The notes under the pieces: model-generated
What the model was told of the DNA's origin: nothing
Database searches by the model: none
The model's input: only the letters and a program-made list of their open reading frames with translations
Position numbers and translations under genes: made by a program
Part shown: positions 31,066 to 42,890 of the stretch, one piece after another
How the letters are laid out: each line of letters begins with the position of its first letter
Numbering within the stretch: position 1 is the stretch's first letter
Assembly: GCA_905221605.1 (NCBI GenBank)
Contig: CAJNDS010002748.1
Coordinates: 167,670-231,669, forward strand
Origin: Symbiodinium natans
Taxonomy: Eukaryota; Sar; Dinophyceae; Suessiales; Symbiodiniaceae
Direction of reading: 5' to 3'
Length of the DNA: 64,000 nucleotides

Positions 31066-31908
31066 CGATCTGCCGTCGGTGATCCTTACGACGCAGACGC
31101 TTACCGTCCACCCAGCATTCAACAAAAATGGAGGCAGTTCAGAGTGTGAGGAATTCCGAGCGACGTGGGAGTAGTTCCGCATAACAGCATGTGTTGCGCT
31201 GGACAGGCCTCATTCTTCACGATCTCGCAAGTGATTTGTCAACCCTCTGCAAAGGCAGAGTTTGCATTCGATGGAAGGGGACCTGATGTAACAAAAACGG
31301 GTGTCAATATCGTTGGACACATGGGTACCACATGGGTGCCACTTTTGCGGACGCAGTGGCATGGCAAGGCATGTTGCCATGTTCACCTCACCCGAAGGGG
31401 GCGACGGCGTGGATGCCACGTCGTTTATGAATCACCCCTGCCCGGAGGCCGAGGCAATATCCCCGAAACCTATACGACTACATACTGATTCTTTGGTCTC
31501 CGGGCGTGTGTTAAGACGTCGACAGTCAGACATATATCCAGATGCACAAACTGCCAAGCCCGAACCCGAACCTGAAAGCCTAGACTCTGACAGCGCAACC
31601 CGGCGCCAAGGCCCCATAGGCTGACACTTACCCCAAAGCTCAAACAAAGGCCTTCATGAAGCCCCGTAGCAAAACTTAGTTCTGGCACCATTGCTTGTGC
31701 TGCAATTCGCTTTGCAGAGTGGGGAAGGGGCAGTAAGGTCGGGTCGGCTAATTGAGAAGTTGCCTCAGTTTTTGTCCTCAGCCTTCAACAGAGATTGCTG
31801 AAGATGGGAGAGCAAGATTGTCGCTTCAGGAGATCTGGATTTCTTATGCTTCCATATCCTCGCAACCGCGAAGATTCCCTGATGTAGCCGCATAAGACTG
31901 AAGCCGCG

Positions 31909-34900
31909 ATGTTGCTCTGTGCCCTGTTGCCGGCGCTCGTTGGCGCAGCCATCTCCTGGCGCTGGCGCTGGACAGCCCAGCGCGGAGGCTCCAGGGCCGT
32001 ACTATCGCAAGCGTTTCACCAGTGCAGACCGCAAAAATGCTTTGCAGCTCTGCAGCCCAGCCAGCCGCCCAGGCTCAGGTTCGGACGCCGCCCGTGCTTT
32101 GCAGGCCGGGCCGGGCAGCGCAGGGCAGCGCAGGGCGTCGGAGGCATCTTTAATATTCTTTAATCGCAAACTATTTAGCATAGCTTGACTGCACAGGGAG
32201 TGATCCCCAGCGCAGTCAGATAGCTTGCAAGCCTCAAACCTTTTGTCGCACTCGGCACTAAAGCTACGCGTTTCGCCCACCTGGGGCTCCCCAGGCATGT
32301 GCCTCAAGAGACTAAAGGGCTCATAGAAGGCATCGCGCGCCAAGCTGAGTAGCATGAGAACGCAACGCTTCAGACTAATCGTAGTGCATCGTTTTTTCAA
32401 CATGAATACGCATAGGCTTTGCAGGCCGGCAGCGCTGTGTTTCCTTGCAAAAAGTCCCCATACGGAATTCGGGGCATTCTGGTCAGAAGGTGCCGCTCTC
32501 CAATACCTAGCACCTGGGCTTGAAGAACTTTCTGCCTTGGTGGGGAACCGGGCTTACAAGTGCAGATAATGTTGTAAAAAGCTGAAAATGGCAGACCAGA
32601 GCTCCAAGCACCAGGCTTCCTTGCAGGTTCCAGGTCGGGCGGAGGCTTGGAAGTTGTTCCTGGAGATGTTTTTGAAGAGAACGTGGTTTCTTGCAAAAGA
32701 AACTTCCGCGTCAATGGGGTTTAGAGTATCAGGCTCCCTAGTGATTCGCGGTGCAGGTGGACAAGGACAACAACCTGGTGGTTGCAGGGCACACCTACAG
32801 CTCTCTCGACGGGCACAGCAACGCCGGCTATTCCGACGTTTTCCTTATGAGCTTCACAAACACCGGCACCTGGCGATGGACAACCCAGCGTGGAGGCTCC
32901 AGGGCCTTTCTAACGCACGAAGCTTCGTGTGCAGCAGTGTGCCGATGCGGACCATAAAAATGCTTTGCTGCTCCGCACCCAGGTTCAGGCGAGGACCGCG
33001 CAGACGCTTTGCAGGCGGGGCCGGGTAGTGCAGGGCATCGGGCTGTGTGGCCGGCAGCGCTGTGTTTCCTTGCAAAAAGTCTCCATACGGAATTCGGGGC
33101 ATTCTGGTCAGAAGGTGCCGCTCTCCAAAACGAAGGACCGAGACTTTAAGAACTTTCCGCCTGTTGGGAGCGCAGATAATGTTGTAGAAAAGATGAAAAT
33201 GCAGATCAGAACTGCAAGCACCGGGCTTCCTTGCAGGTTCCAGGTCGTGCGGAGGCTTGGAAGTTGTTCCTGGAGGTGATTTTGAGGTTTCTTACTGTTA
33301 AAACAGCTTCAGGGTCAATGGGGGTTAGCGGTTAGAGTGGCGCTCCCCGGTGATCCCCGGTGCAGGTGGACAAGGACAACAACCTGGTGGTTGCAGGGCA
33401 CACCTCCAGCTCTCTCGACGGGCACAGCCACGCCGGAAGTTGGGACATTTTCCTTATGAGCTTCACAGACACCGGCACCTGGCGATGGACAACCCAGCGT
33501 GGAGGCTCCAGGGCCTCTCTAACGCACGATGCTTCGTCTGCAGCAGTGTGCCGATGCGGACCATAAAAATGCTTTGCTGCTCCGCGCCCCAGGTTCAGGT
33601 GATGACCGCGCAGACGCTTTGCAGGCGGGGCCGGGTAGTGCAGGGCATCGGGCTGTGGGGCCGGCAGCGCTGTGTTTCCATGCAAAAAGATTGCAAAAAG
33701 TCTCCATACGGAATTCAGGGCATTCTGGTCAGAAGGCGCCGCTCTCCAAAACGAAGGACCGAGATTTAAGAACTTTCCGCTTGTTGGGAGTGCAGATAAT
33801 GTTGCAAAAAAACCTGAAAAATGCCGATCAGAACTCCAAGCACCGGGCTTCCTTGCAGGTCGGGCGGAGGCTTGGAAGTTGTTCCTGGAGGTGATTTTGA
33901 AGAGGATGTGGTTTCTTACTGTTAAAACAGCTTCAGGGTCAATGGGGGGTAGCGGTTAGAGTGGCGCTCCCCGGTGATCCCCGGTGCAGGTGGACAAGGA
34001 CAACAACCTGGTGGTTGCAGGGCACACCTCCAGCTCTCTCGACGGCCACAGCAACGCCGGAAGTTCGGACGTTTTCCTTATGAGCTTCACAAACACCGGC
34101 ACCTGGCGATGGACAGCCCAGCGTGGAGGCTCCAGTGCCTTTCTAACGCACGATGCTTCGTCTGCAGCAGTGTGCCGATGCGGACCACAAAAATGTTTTG
34201 CTGCTCCGCACCCAGGTTCAGGCGAGGACCGCGCAGACGCTTTGCAGGCGGGGCCGGGTAGTGCAGGGCATCGGGCTGTGAGGCCGGCAGCGCTGTGTTT
34301 CCATGCAAAAAGTCTCCATACGGAATTCGGGGCATTTTGGTCAGAAGGCGCCGCTCTCCAAAACGAAGGACCGAGACTTTAAGAACTTTCCGCTTGTTGG
34401 GAGTGCAAATAATGTTGTAGAAAAGATGAAAATGCAGACCAGAACTCCAAGCACCGGGCTTCCTTGCAGGCTCCAGGTCGTGCGGAGGCTTGGAAGTCGT
34501 TCCTGGAGGTGATTTTGAGGTTTGTTACTGTTAAAACAGCTTCAGGGTCAATGGGGGTTAGCGGTTAGAGTGGCGCTCCCCGGTGATCCCCGGTGCAGGT
34601 GGACAAGGACAACAACCTGGTGGTTGCAGGGCACACCTCCAGCTCTCTCGACGGGCACTTCAACGCCGGAAGTTCGGACGTTTTCCTTATGAGCTTCACA
34701 GACACCGGCACCTGGCGATGGACAACCCAGCTTCGAGGCTCCAGGGCCTTTCTAACGCTCGATGCTTCGTCTGCAGCAGTGTGCCGATGCGGACCACAAA
34801 AATGTTTTGCTGCTCCGCGACCCAGGTTTATGGATGGAAGAAGCAGGCGCTTTGCAGGCGGGGCCGGGTAGTGCAGGGCATCGGGCTGTGAGGCCGGCAG

Positions 34901-36580
34901 CGCTGTGTTTCCATGCAAAAAGTCTCCATACGGAATTCGGGGCATTCTGGTCAGAAGGCGCCGCTCTCCAAAACGAAGGACCGAGACTTTAAGAACTTTC
35001 CGCTTGTTGGGAGCGCAGATAATGTTGTAAAAAAGATGAAAATGCACATCAGAACTGCAAGCACCGGGCTTCCTTGCAGGTTCCAGGTCGTGCGGAGGTT
35101 TTGAAGTTGTTCCTGGAGATGATTTTGAAGAGGATGTGGTTTCTTACTGTTAAAACAGCTTTAGGGTCAATGGGGGTTAGCGGTTAGAGTGGCGCTCCCC
35201 GGTGATCCCCGGTGCAGGTTGACCAGGACAACAACCTGGTGGTTGCAGGGCGCACCTACAGCATTCTCGACTACAGCAACGCCGGCTTTACGAACGGTTC
35301 CGACGTTTTCCTTATGAGCTTCACAAACACCGGCACCTGGCGATGGACAGCCCAGCGTGGAGGCTCCAGGGCCTTTCTAACGCACGATGCTTCGTCTGCA
35401 GCAGTGTGCCGATGCGGACCACAAAAATGTTTTGCTGCTCCGCGCCCCAGGTTCAGGCTTTGACTACGCACGGGCTTTGCAGGCGGGGCCGGGTAGTGCA
35501 GGGCATCGGGCTGTGAGGCCGGCAGCGCTGTGTTTCCATGCAAAAAGTCTCCATACGGAATTCGGGGCATTCTGGTCAGAAGGCGCCGCTCTCCAAAACG
35601 AAGGACCGAGACTTTAAGAACTTTCCGCTTGTTGGGAGTGCAGATAATGTTGTAAAAAAGCTGAAAATGCAGATCAGAACTCCAAGCACCGGGCTTCCTT
35701 GCAGGTTCCAGGTCGTGCGGAGGCTTGGAAGTTGTTCCTGGAGGTGATTTTGAGGTTTCTTACTGTTAAAACAGCTTCAGGGTCAATGGGGGTTAGCGGT
35801 TAGAGTGGCGCTCCCCGGTGATCCCCGGTGCAGGTGGACAAGGACAACAACCTGGTGGTTGCAGGGCACACCTCCAGCTCTCTCGACGGGCACAGCAACG
35901 CCGGAAGTTCGGACGTTTTCCTTATGAGCTTCACAGACACCGGCACCTGGCGATGGACAACCCAGCGTGGAGGCTCCAGGGCCTTTCTAACGCACGATGC
36001 TTCGTCTGCAGCAGTGTGCCGATGCGGACCACAAAAATGTTTTGCTGCTCCGCGACCCAGGTTTATGGATGGAAGAAGCATGCGCTTTGCAGGCGGGGCC
36101 GGGTAGTGCAGGGCATCGGGCTGTGAGGCCGGCAGCGCTGTGTTTCCATGCAAAAAGTCTCCATACGGAATTCGGGGCATTCTGGTCAGAAGGCGCCGCT
36201 CTCCAAAACGAAGGACCGAGACTTTAAGAACTTTCCGCTTGTTGGGAGCGCAGATAATGTTGTAGAAAAGATGAAAATGCAGATCAGAACTGCAAGCACC
36301 GGGCTTCCTTGCAGGTTCCAGGTCGTGCGGAGGCTTGGAAGTTGTTCCTGCAGGTGATTTTGAAGAGGATGTGGTTTCTTACGGTTAAAACAGCTTCAAG
36401 GTCAATGGGGGCTAGCGGTTAGAGTGGCGCTCCCCGGTGATCCCGGTGCAGGTGGACAAGGACAACAACCTGGTGGTTGCAGGGCACACTAGAAGCTCCT
36501 CTCTCGACGGGCACAGCAACGCCGGCGATTACGACATTTTCCTTATGAGCTTCGAGGCTTGTGAAGGGGCATCAATGTAA
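31909..36580 (+). CDS. Secreted seven-bladed SBBP beta-propeller protein (complete gene 2)
   Basis: Fifteen exons by frame: 31909-31987, 32073-32104, 32757-32895, 32983-33014, 33366-33504, 33593-33624, 33990-34128, 34216-34247, 34599-34737, 34826-34857, 35218-35362, 35451-35482, 35834-35972, 36061-36092, 36452-36580. Joined they give 1272 nt, 423 residues, with no internal stop. Exon 1 encodes a signal peptide (MLLCALLPALVGAA) and then WRWTAQRG. Seven VDxDNNLVVAG repeats follow, starting at residues 38, 95, 152, 209, 266, 325 and 382; each is 57 residues (59 for the fifth). This matches SBBP repeats, predicted to fold as a seven-bladed propeller. The last repeat lacks the WRWTTQRG strand, which exon 1 supplies, as in ring-closing propellers. 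All 14 introns start with GC. The start is the only ATG that gives a signal peptide in frame. Ligand unknown. Confidence 0.82.
32757..36451 (+). repeat. Tandem exon-pair array, about 610-625 bp units
   Basis: Six complete units, each with a 139- or 145-nt exon, an intron of about 87-90 nt, a 32-nt exon and an intron of about 350-375 nt. Introns are nearly as alike as exons, which shows recent duplication or homogenisation. Units starting at 34599 and 35834 share a distinctive short exon (GLWMEEA), and those at 32757 and 33990 share GSGEDRADALQ, pointing to a two-unit higher-order period of about 1.23 kb. The same family continues at 1-1647. Confidence 0.9.
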
Positions 36581-36699
36581 ACTTTCCTGTTGGGCTGGCG
36601 CTCTCGGCGTGCGAGCGTGGGCAAGTTAGCATTGCTGTGATCGTGTAGGATCCGCGATGAATAATCGCACGAAACAGTTGCCTTTGTGAGGCTTTCAAT

Positions 36700-36918
36700 C
36701 ACACCCAACAGCTGCAGTTTTTCAAGAAATATTTCTGAGCTTACGCATTCACGGTCTTCATAACCACCATGCTTGCCCCTGCTCTTGGCCTTCCGGACAG
36801 CCTGCGCTTCCATCCACACACCTTTCGCCTTTTCCAGGGCGGTCACAGCTCCAAAGCCACGTTGCGCAAGTGCATCGGTCCATGTCCTTTGTGCCTCCAA
36901 GGCCAACGCTTCCGCCAT
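36700..36918 (-). CDS. Unit 2 copy of the conserved minus-strand ORF
   Basis: Homologous to 1693-1974: RTWTDALAQRGFGAVTALEK, VWMEAQAVRKAKSRGKHGGY. Homology in protein ends after LQLLGVIE because of a 1-nt indel. Convergent with SBBP gene 2, whose stop is 120 bp away. Unrecognised. Confidence 0.3.
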
Positions 36919-37720
36919 CTTCTCATCTGAGCCTCCTGAAGCTTCTCGTCGTCGACAATGCTTTCCTCGTTCGCAGAGTCGCCCTGCCTCATACTACTCC
37001 ACCAGTCCTGCTACTGGTAGTCGGCGGTGTGGTGCTGCTCGTCATACTCTGCACCGTGAAGCCTCCATGACCGGCCGTGACTCGATGTCCAAGTAGCTGC
37101 TTATCCCACAGACTCTGCAATGCAGACGCCGCCACTTCATAGTCCAAGCGCTGTTTGTCGTTGTGCTGAGGATGTCACGCATGGCAGATTGCACCATCCT
37201 GGAAGAACGCCTACAAGGAACGAATCCGCCAAAGAGAGTAATGTTGGCCTCGCTTTAGTGTGTAGGGCCCCTGAACAGTCGAAGCTGGTTTTTGCTTTGT
37301 TTACACGGTCCGGGGATTTTATATGAGTTTAGATGAGTTGAGAAGGGACAGCGAGGCCCGGCAATCGATTGTAAAGGGCGCGGCACGAATTTTTTCTTAC
37401 GACACCCGGACGATTTGACTTAATTCAGGATCCCACCGGGCACCAGGGTGCCCTGAATAGCCCGGCCCATTTGACTTTAAACAGAGGCCCCCCACTAAAG
37501 CGAGTGCAACATTACGGGGTTTTAAAGCCCCCCCACAGCCCGCGTTATCCCTTCTTGCGAATGTAAAAATGGGTTTAAATTCGCAAGGTGGGGTTGTGGC
37601 AACCCTCTCTTACGAATCCAAAAAGTGACTTTGTAGCTTTCTGTGGTTTTGCCCTTGCGAAGTCAATATTGGCCTGAATTTGAGTTCGTAAAAAGGCTTT
37701 GAAGGGGAGTTGCACCCCAC
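36919..37720. other. Intergenic, no gene seen
   Basis: Counterpart of 1975-2861. No conserved frame. Confidence 0.45.
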
Positions 37721-38160
37721 TGGATGCACTAGTAGCACGGTTGTTATCGTCGTCACTCTGGCCAACGGATGCAATGCTGTCATGGATGGTCTCATCGTGC
37801 GGGCATAGAGGCTCTAGCAAATCGATGTGCTGGCCAATGGATGCACTGGTAGCATGGATGTTATTATCGCGCGGGCGGGCATGGATGCTCTGGACAATGC
37901 ATGCACATGCAACATGGACATTCTCATCGTGTGGGCATGGATGCTTTGGCCAACGGATGCACCGGTAACATGGACGTTTGGTCAATCGCCCTGGCAGCAA
38001 GGACTTTGTCATCGTGTGGACATGGATGCTTTTGGCCAGTGGATGCACTGGTAGCACGGGCCTTATCATCGTGAGCATGGATGCTCTGGCCAGTGGATGC
38101 ACTGGTAGATTGAACAATATCATCCTGCGGCATGGGTGCTCCGGCCAATGGATGCTGGAC
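37721..38160. repeat. Minisatellite, unit 2 copy
   Basis: Same family as 2862-3195 with about seven to eight units and extra variants (for example GGCAGCAAGGACTTTGTC and ATCATCCTGCGGCATGGG inserts). The 287-codon minus ORF over this region is a translation of the repeat. Confidence 0.85.
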
Positions 38161-39358
38161 GATAGCGCCGTGCCAGAAACCCAGAAGCACAGAAACAGAT
38201 AGCGAAGAACACAGCAACCAAAAACCACAAAGCACACAACAAACAGGTAAATCACACAAACGAACAAAACAACCAAGAAGCCATTGTGCGGTAAAACTTC
38301 ATGTGCACAAAAGAGAAGTGGAGACGCCCCTACTTGTAAGCGCATGAGCCTTGATTCGAAAGTAGTTCGTATTGGCGGTCGAACTACACGTATAACCGTA
38401 GCGGGCCATTCATAGTAGTTTACCTGGGCTTCTAACACCTATAGCTTTCGATCCTTGAGCCGCAACTGCAGCGCCTTACAGGAACATGCGTGGACAAATC
38501 AGCCGGCCAGCAATATCTTCATCTCTGGATTGCGCGAGCACATTAGCGGTAGCATGTTCGCTAATTCACTGACAGTGGACTAAGCCCAATCTCTGCATGT
38601 TTGAGCCTGGCCTCATGCGCCAGAAAGCCATTGCAGAAATCAAAGCAGGTGCTTAAACAGGGGCCAAAGTTTTAAATGCTGAGATATCGTGGTCTTGTAT
38701 CGACAGCAAGACATCCGAACACAGATGCGGATGTTGAAGCAGGAGCTGAGTTTCGAGGAAGCGCGGACCGAGCACTACAGTCACCACAGTACATGCAGCG
38801 CATGTCCGCAATCATGTCCGGGCATGAAGCAGGCGACAGAAGCGCGGCCGCGTCGGCTATAACTGAAAGGCCACATGCAACAAGCGGACAGTCACTCGCC
38901 GCTGAAGCTTTGTTTTGCAATGCGCGCCCCGGCTAGGCATGTTCATGTGGAATTTTGCCTCTACAAGGGATTGCAGCCAGATCTGCATGGGTGCTTATAA
39001 GCAAGGGCTAGATGGCTAGATGGTGCTTGTGCGTGTTGTGCTTGGCAAGACCATGTCCACGTCCGACAACTGTTGCGCTCCACATGAGCGCTCCGCCCTG
39101 TCTATAGCTGCGCGGTCCCACACTGATGTTAGCGCACGCGGCAGAGAGGCATGCTGGGGGGCAGTAAGCCTACAGCTAGGTATTGTAGCATTGTGCCCTG
39201 TGTATCTTGGATACTGATGAGTCAATTCTGGGCATTGTGGCCTTAGACGACAACTGTCAAAGGCAAATCTACCCATGAACCACGCCAGGTCACCTAGTCA
39301 GAATACGAGACTAACGAGGAAAAGGCCGGAAAGCTTCTGAGGGAGGCAGGGGCACGGT
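38161..39358. other. Intergenic, no gene seen
   Basis: Counterpart of 3196-4330, with frames that do not agree between copies. Confidence 0.45.
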
Positions 39359-39554
39359 TAGATGACCGAACGTTGCGCGATTCAGAAACTAGCCGCGATT
39401 CAGGAAACCAGGGTTCAGGAAACCAAGATTCAAGAAACTACGCGATTCAGGAAACCAGGATTCAGGAAACTGGTTTCACGCGATTCAGGAAACTGGTTTC
39501 GCGCGATTCAGGAAACCAAGCACGCGATTCAGGAAACCACGCCATTCAGGAAAC

Positions 39555-39558
39555 TGGT

Positions 39559-39590
<32 letters not shown>

Positions 39591-39890
39591 GGGGGGGGTG
39601 GGGGGGGGCGGGGTGGCCGGGGGAGGGGGGGGGGGGGGGGGGGGGGGAAGATGACACGTGGTCAAGGCTGTTTGCGCTCCGCCTTCTTGACATGCCAAAT
39701 GCCAACCATTCACAAGCAACAGATGCCAACCTTGAAAACGGGGGGGGGGGGGGGGGGGGTTGGGGGGGTTGGGGGGGGGTGGGGGGGGGGGGTGGGGGTG
39801 GGGGGTTGGGGGGGGGGGGGGGGGTTGGGGGTGGGGGGTGGGGGGGGGTGGGGGGGGGGGGGTGGGGGGGGGGGGTGGGGGGGGGGGGGT

Positions 39891-39927
<37 letters not shown>

Positions 39928-40232
39928 GGGGGGGGTGGGGGGATGGTCAAGGCTGTTGGGCTCTGCCTCTTGAACTGCCAAATGCCCAACTCAAGCAACC
40001 AAGGCCACAAGCAACAGATGCCGACCTTGAATGGGCTGGTGGGGGGGGGGTGGGGGTGGGGGGGTGGTGGGGGGGGGGGGGGGGGCGGTGGGGGGGGGAT
40101 GATAACGTCCAGGCCAAGGCTGTTTTGTCTTGACATGCCAAATGCTAACCAACAGATGCAAGCAACAGATGCCGACCTTCGGGGGGGGTGGGTGGGGCGG
40201 GGGTGGGCGGGGGGTGGGGGGGGGGGGATGAG
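39555..40232. repeat. G-run repeats inside the insertion
   Basis: Long plus-strand G tracts, broken by single T or A, alternate with a repeated spacer that includes GTCAAGGCTGTT or GGCCAAGGCTGTTTT, CTTGACATGCCAAATGC and CAAGCAACAGATGCCGACCT. Four spacer copies are visible. ORFs of poly-Gly or poly-Pro here are artefacts. Such tracts can form G-quadruplexes. Confidence 0.9.
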
Positions 40233-40299
40233 AACGTCCAGGCCAAGGCTGTTTTGGGCTCCGCCTTCTTGACATAACCTTATTAAACCCTAAACCTTG

Positions 40300-41555
40300 C
40301 TTTCCAAAATTCGATTTTTGGTTTCTCGCATAAACGGTTTCCGAATCCGCATTTTCCAGTTTCGCGAATCAGCGGTTTCCAGTTCCGCGAATCAGCGGTT
40401 TCCAGTTTCGCGAATCAGCTGGTTTTTCAGTTTCGAGAATCAGCTGGTTTCCTGAATCCGGGTTTCCCAGTTTCGCGAATCAGCTGGTTTCCTGAATCCG
40501 CGTTTTCAGTTTCGCGACTCAGCTGGTTTCCTGAATCCGCCTTTTCCAGTTTCGCGAAACAGCGGTTTCCAGTTTCGCGAATCAGCGTTTTCCAGTTTCG
40601 CGAATCAGCTGGATTCCTGAATCCGCGGTCCGCGGTTTCCAGTTTCGCGAATCAGCTGGTTTCCTGAATCCGCGTTTTCCAGTTTCGCGAATCAGCGGTT
40701 TCCAGTTCCGCGAATCAGCGGTTTCCAGTTTCGCGAATCAGCTGGTTTCCTGAATCCGCGGTTTCCAGTTTCGCGAATCAGCTGGTTTCCTGAATCCGCG
40801 TTTTCAGTTTCGCGACTCAGCCGGTTTCCTGAATCCGCGTTTTCCAGTTTCGCGAAACAGCGGTTTCCAGTTTCGCGAATCAGCTGGATTCCTGAATCCG
40901 CGGTTTCCAGTTTCGCGAATCAGCTGGTTTCCTGAATCCGCGTTTTCCAGTTTCGCGAATCAGCGGTTTCCAGTTTCGCGAATCAGCGGTTTCCAGTTTC
41001 GCGAATCAGCTGGTTTCCTGAATCCGCGGTTTCCAGTTTCGCGAATCAGCCGGTTTCCTGAATCCGCGTTTTCCAGTTTCGCGAATCATCGGTTTCCAGT
41101 TTCGCGAATCAGCGGTTTCCAGTTTCGCGAATCAGCTGGTTTCCTGAATCCGCGGTTTCCAGTTTCGCGAATCAGCTGGTTTCCTGAATCCGCGTTTTCC
41201 AGTTTCGCGAATCAGCGGTTTCCAGTTTCGCGAATCAGCGGTTTCCAGTTTCGCGAATCAGCTGGTTTCCTGAATCCGCGGTTTCCAGTTTCGCGAATCA
41301 GCCGGTTTCCTGAATCCGCGTTTTCCAGTTTCGCGAATCATCGGTTTCCAGTTTCGCGAATCAGCGGTTTCCAGTTTCGCGAATCAGCTGGTTTCCTGAA
41401 TCCGCGGTTTCCAGTTTCGCGAATCAGCTGGTTTCCTGAATCCGCGTTTTCCAGTTTCGCGAATCACCGTTTTCAGTTTCGCGAATCACCGTTTTCCAGT
41501 TTCCAGAATCAGGTTTTCCCAGTTTCCAGAATCCGCACGTTTCCAGTTTCCGAAT
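40300..41555. repeat. Satellite of about 40-bp units
   Basis: Units built from CAGTTTCGCGAATCAGC, GGTTTCCTGAATCCGCG and TTTTCC/GTTTCC joints. About 30 units, with higher-order periods visible (segments near 40960-41130 and 41130-41300 are almost identical). Confidence 0.92.
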
Positions 41556-41575
41556 CGCGGTTGACCTAGATGACC

Positions 41576-42440
41576 TCATGAATCAAGCTTGGCCATGCTG
41601 CCACGCCCTGGGCAGACATTGTCCCTTCCAAGGAATGCGTGCAAGAACTCCAGAACCTGTAGGATCCGCGTTTTTCCAGGTCAAGAAATCAATCGATGAA
41701 AACACTTTCTTACAAAGGCTTGGGCTGTCAAGATCAATCGGCTCAACCTCTGGCCTCAATGCCACCTTGAAAAAAGGTGAAGCAGCCTTCACGCTCCAGC
41801 TGCTCAATCAATGCACAATCACGCTTGAAACTCGCACCTTCCTCAGTTCTGTGCACGAACGCAAGTCAAAGGGCAACGCTTCCTCGATGCAGGCTTCGGC
41901 ACCTTGGAACTTGAATTCCTTTTTAAGGTCCTCGCTTCTCAGACACTTCTGAGCTTCTCTCCAAACTGCAACACTTGCTCGACAGCGCGCAAGGTTGCAA
42001 GACGCTGCTGGAATGCTTGTTCAAATACAGAGAGAGCACCCTTTGCCAACCCATGTCGGGTTTAGGACGAAACAGAAGCTGTTCTAACTTAAGTAGAACA
42101 CACCTAGACCTAGCTGGTCCTTGAGGGCTTCGCAAGAGGCTGCGGCAGTCGTGGTGACTACACAGCTGTGCACACTATTGCGACGCCGAAGGATCCGAAG
42201 GGAGAGCTGCCACAACAGATACTTAGATCCCTGGCCCTGAACAAACAGCGCGGAACTTTCCACGCCTGAGCCCCTGAACGGATCCCGCCGCGCAAGAACC
42301 AAGAAGTTTCCACAAGACGTGTCAAGAAGCTGGGCTTTCCCACGCCCCACTGCCATGAACAACTTTTGAACCATCTCACACGACAGTAGTCGCGACAAAT
42401 CTTTTCAACTATACAAAGATTTAGGTTGAGGTATGCCAAA
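41576..42440 (-). other. Unit 2 copy of the unrecognised minus exons
   Basis: Counterpart of 4350-5230: FFKVALRPEVEPIDLDSP and KLFMAVGRGKAQLLDTSC recur, with extra 19-nt and other indels. Still not one frame. Confidence 0.25.
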
Positions 42441-42454
42441 ATCGTAAACGTTCC

Positions 42455-42488
42455 TTCTCGTTCTCTCTCTCTCTCTCTTTCTCTCCTC

Positions 42489-42522
<34 letters not shown>

Positions 42523-42890
42523 CTCTCTCTCCTCTCTCCTCTCTTTCTCCTCAATGTTCTCCAATCTTTCTCCTCTCTCTCCTCCCTCTCTCTCCTCCCT
42601 CTCCTCTCTCCTCTCTCTCTCTCCTTCTCTCTCTCTCCTCTCTCTCTCTCCTCTCTCTCTCTCTCCTCTCTCTCCTCTCTCTCCTCTCTCTCTCTCTCTC
42701 TCTCCTCTCTCTCCTCTCTCTCCTCTCTCTCCTCTCTCTCCTCTCTCTCTCTCTCCTCTCTCTCCTCTCTCTCCTCTCTCTCCTCGCTCTCCTCGCTCTC
42801 CTCTCTCTCCTCCCTCTCCTCCCTCTCCTGCCTCTCCTCTCCTCCTCCCTTCTCTCTCCTCTCTCCTCTCTCTGCTCTCCTCTGCGAAGA
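42455..42890. repeat. Polypyrimidine tract, unit 2 copy
   Basis: CT-rich, about 0.43 kb, against about 1.28 kb plus a gap in unit 1, with the same purine-rich right flank. Confidence 0.95.

Larger units (their letters stand above)
28681..31908. other. Block C1, between block A and SBBP gene 2
   Basis: Duplicated at 56821-60361 with roughly 95% identity by eye and scattered indels. It is mostly without convincing genes; two short pieces are listed separately. Telling differences: a 2-nt change at about 29945 and 5 extra nt at about 30586 break frames that are open in unit 2. A pyrimidine-rich stretch ending TTTTTGTCCTCAG (31770-31782), about 125 nt before the SBBP ATG, is a plausible acceptor for the trans-spliced leader (inference). 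Confidence 0.5.
39368..41566. mobile_element. 2.2 kb satellite-rich insertion, 9-bp target duplication
   Basis: Flanked by TAGATGACC at 39359-39367 and 41567-41575; unit 1 has a single TAGATGACC at this place (about 4334), the empty site. The ends are imperfect inverted repeats (CGCGATTCAGAAACT near the left end, CGCGATTCGGAAACT on the opposite strand near the right end). Inside are short GATTCAGGAAAC repeats, then G-run repeats (39555-40232), then a 40-bp satellite (40300-41555). No transposase ORF. A 9-bp duplication and long subterminal repeats suggest a non-autonomous Mutator-like or similar element; the class is inference. Confidence 0.75.

Noticed and set aside
37575-38438. 287-codon minus-strand ORF
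   Set aside because: It runs through the minisatellite; unit 1 does not keep it open as one frame.
39529-40275. Poly-Gly and poly-Pro ORFs
   Set aside because: Direct translation of G homopolymers in every frame; no conserved composition apart from the repeat.
40300-41555. Centromere or origin satellite
   Set aside because: The satellite is enclosed by transposon-type ends and a target duplication, so an element origin explains it better.
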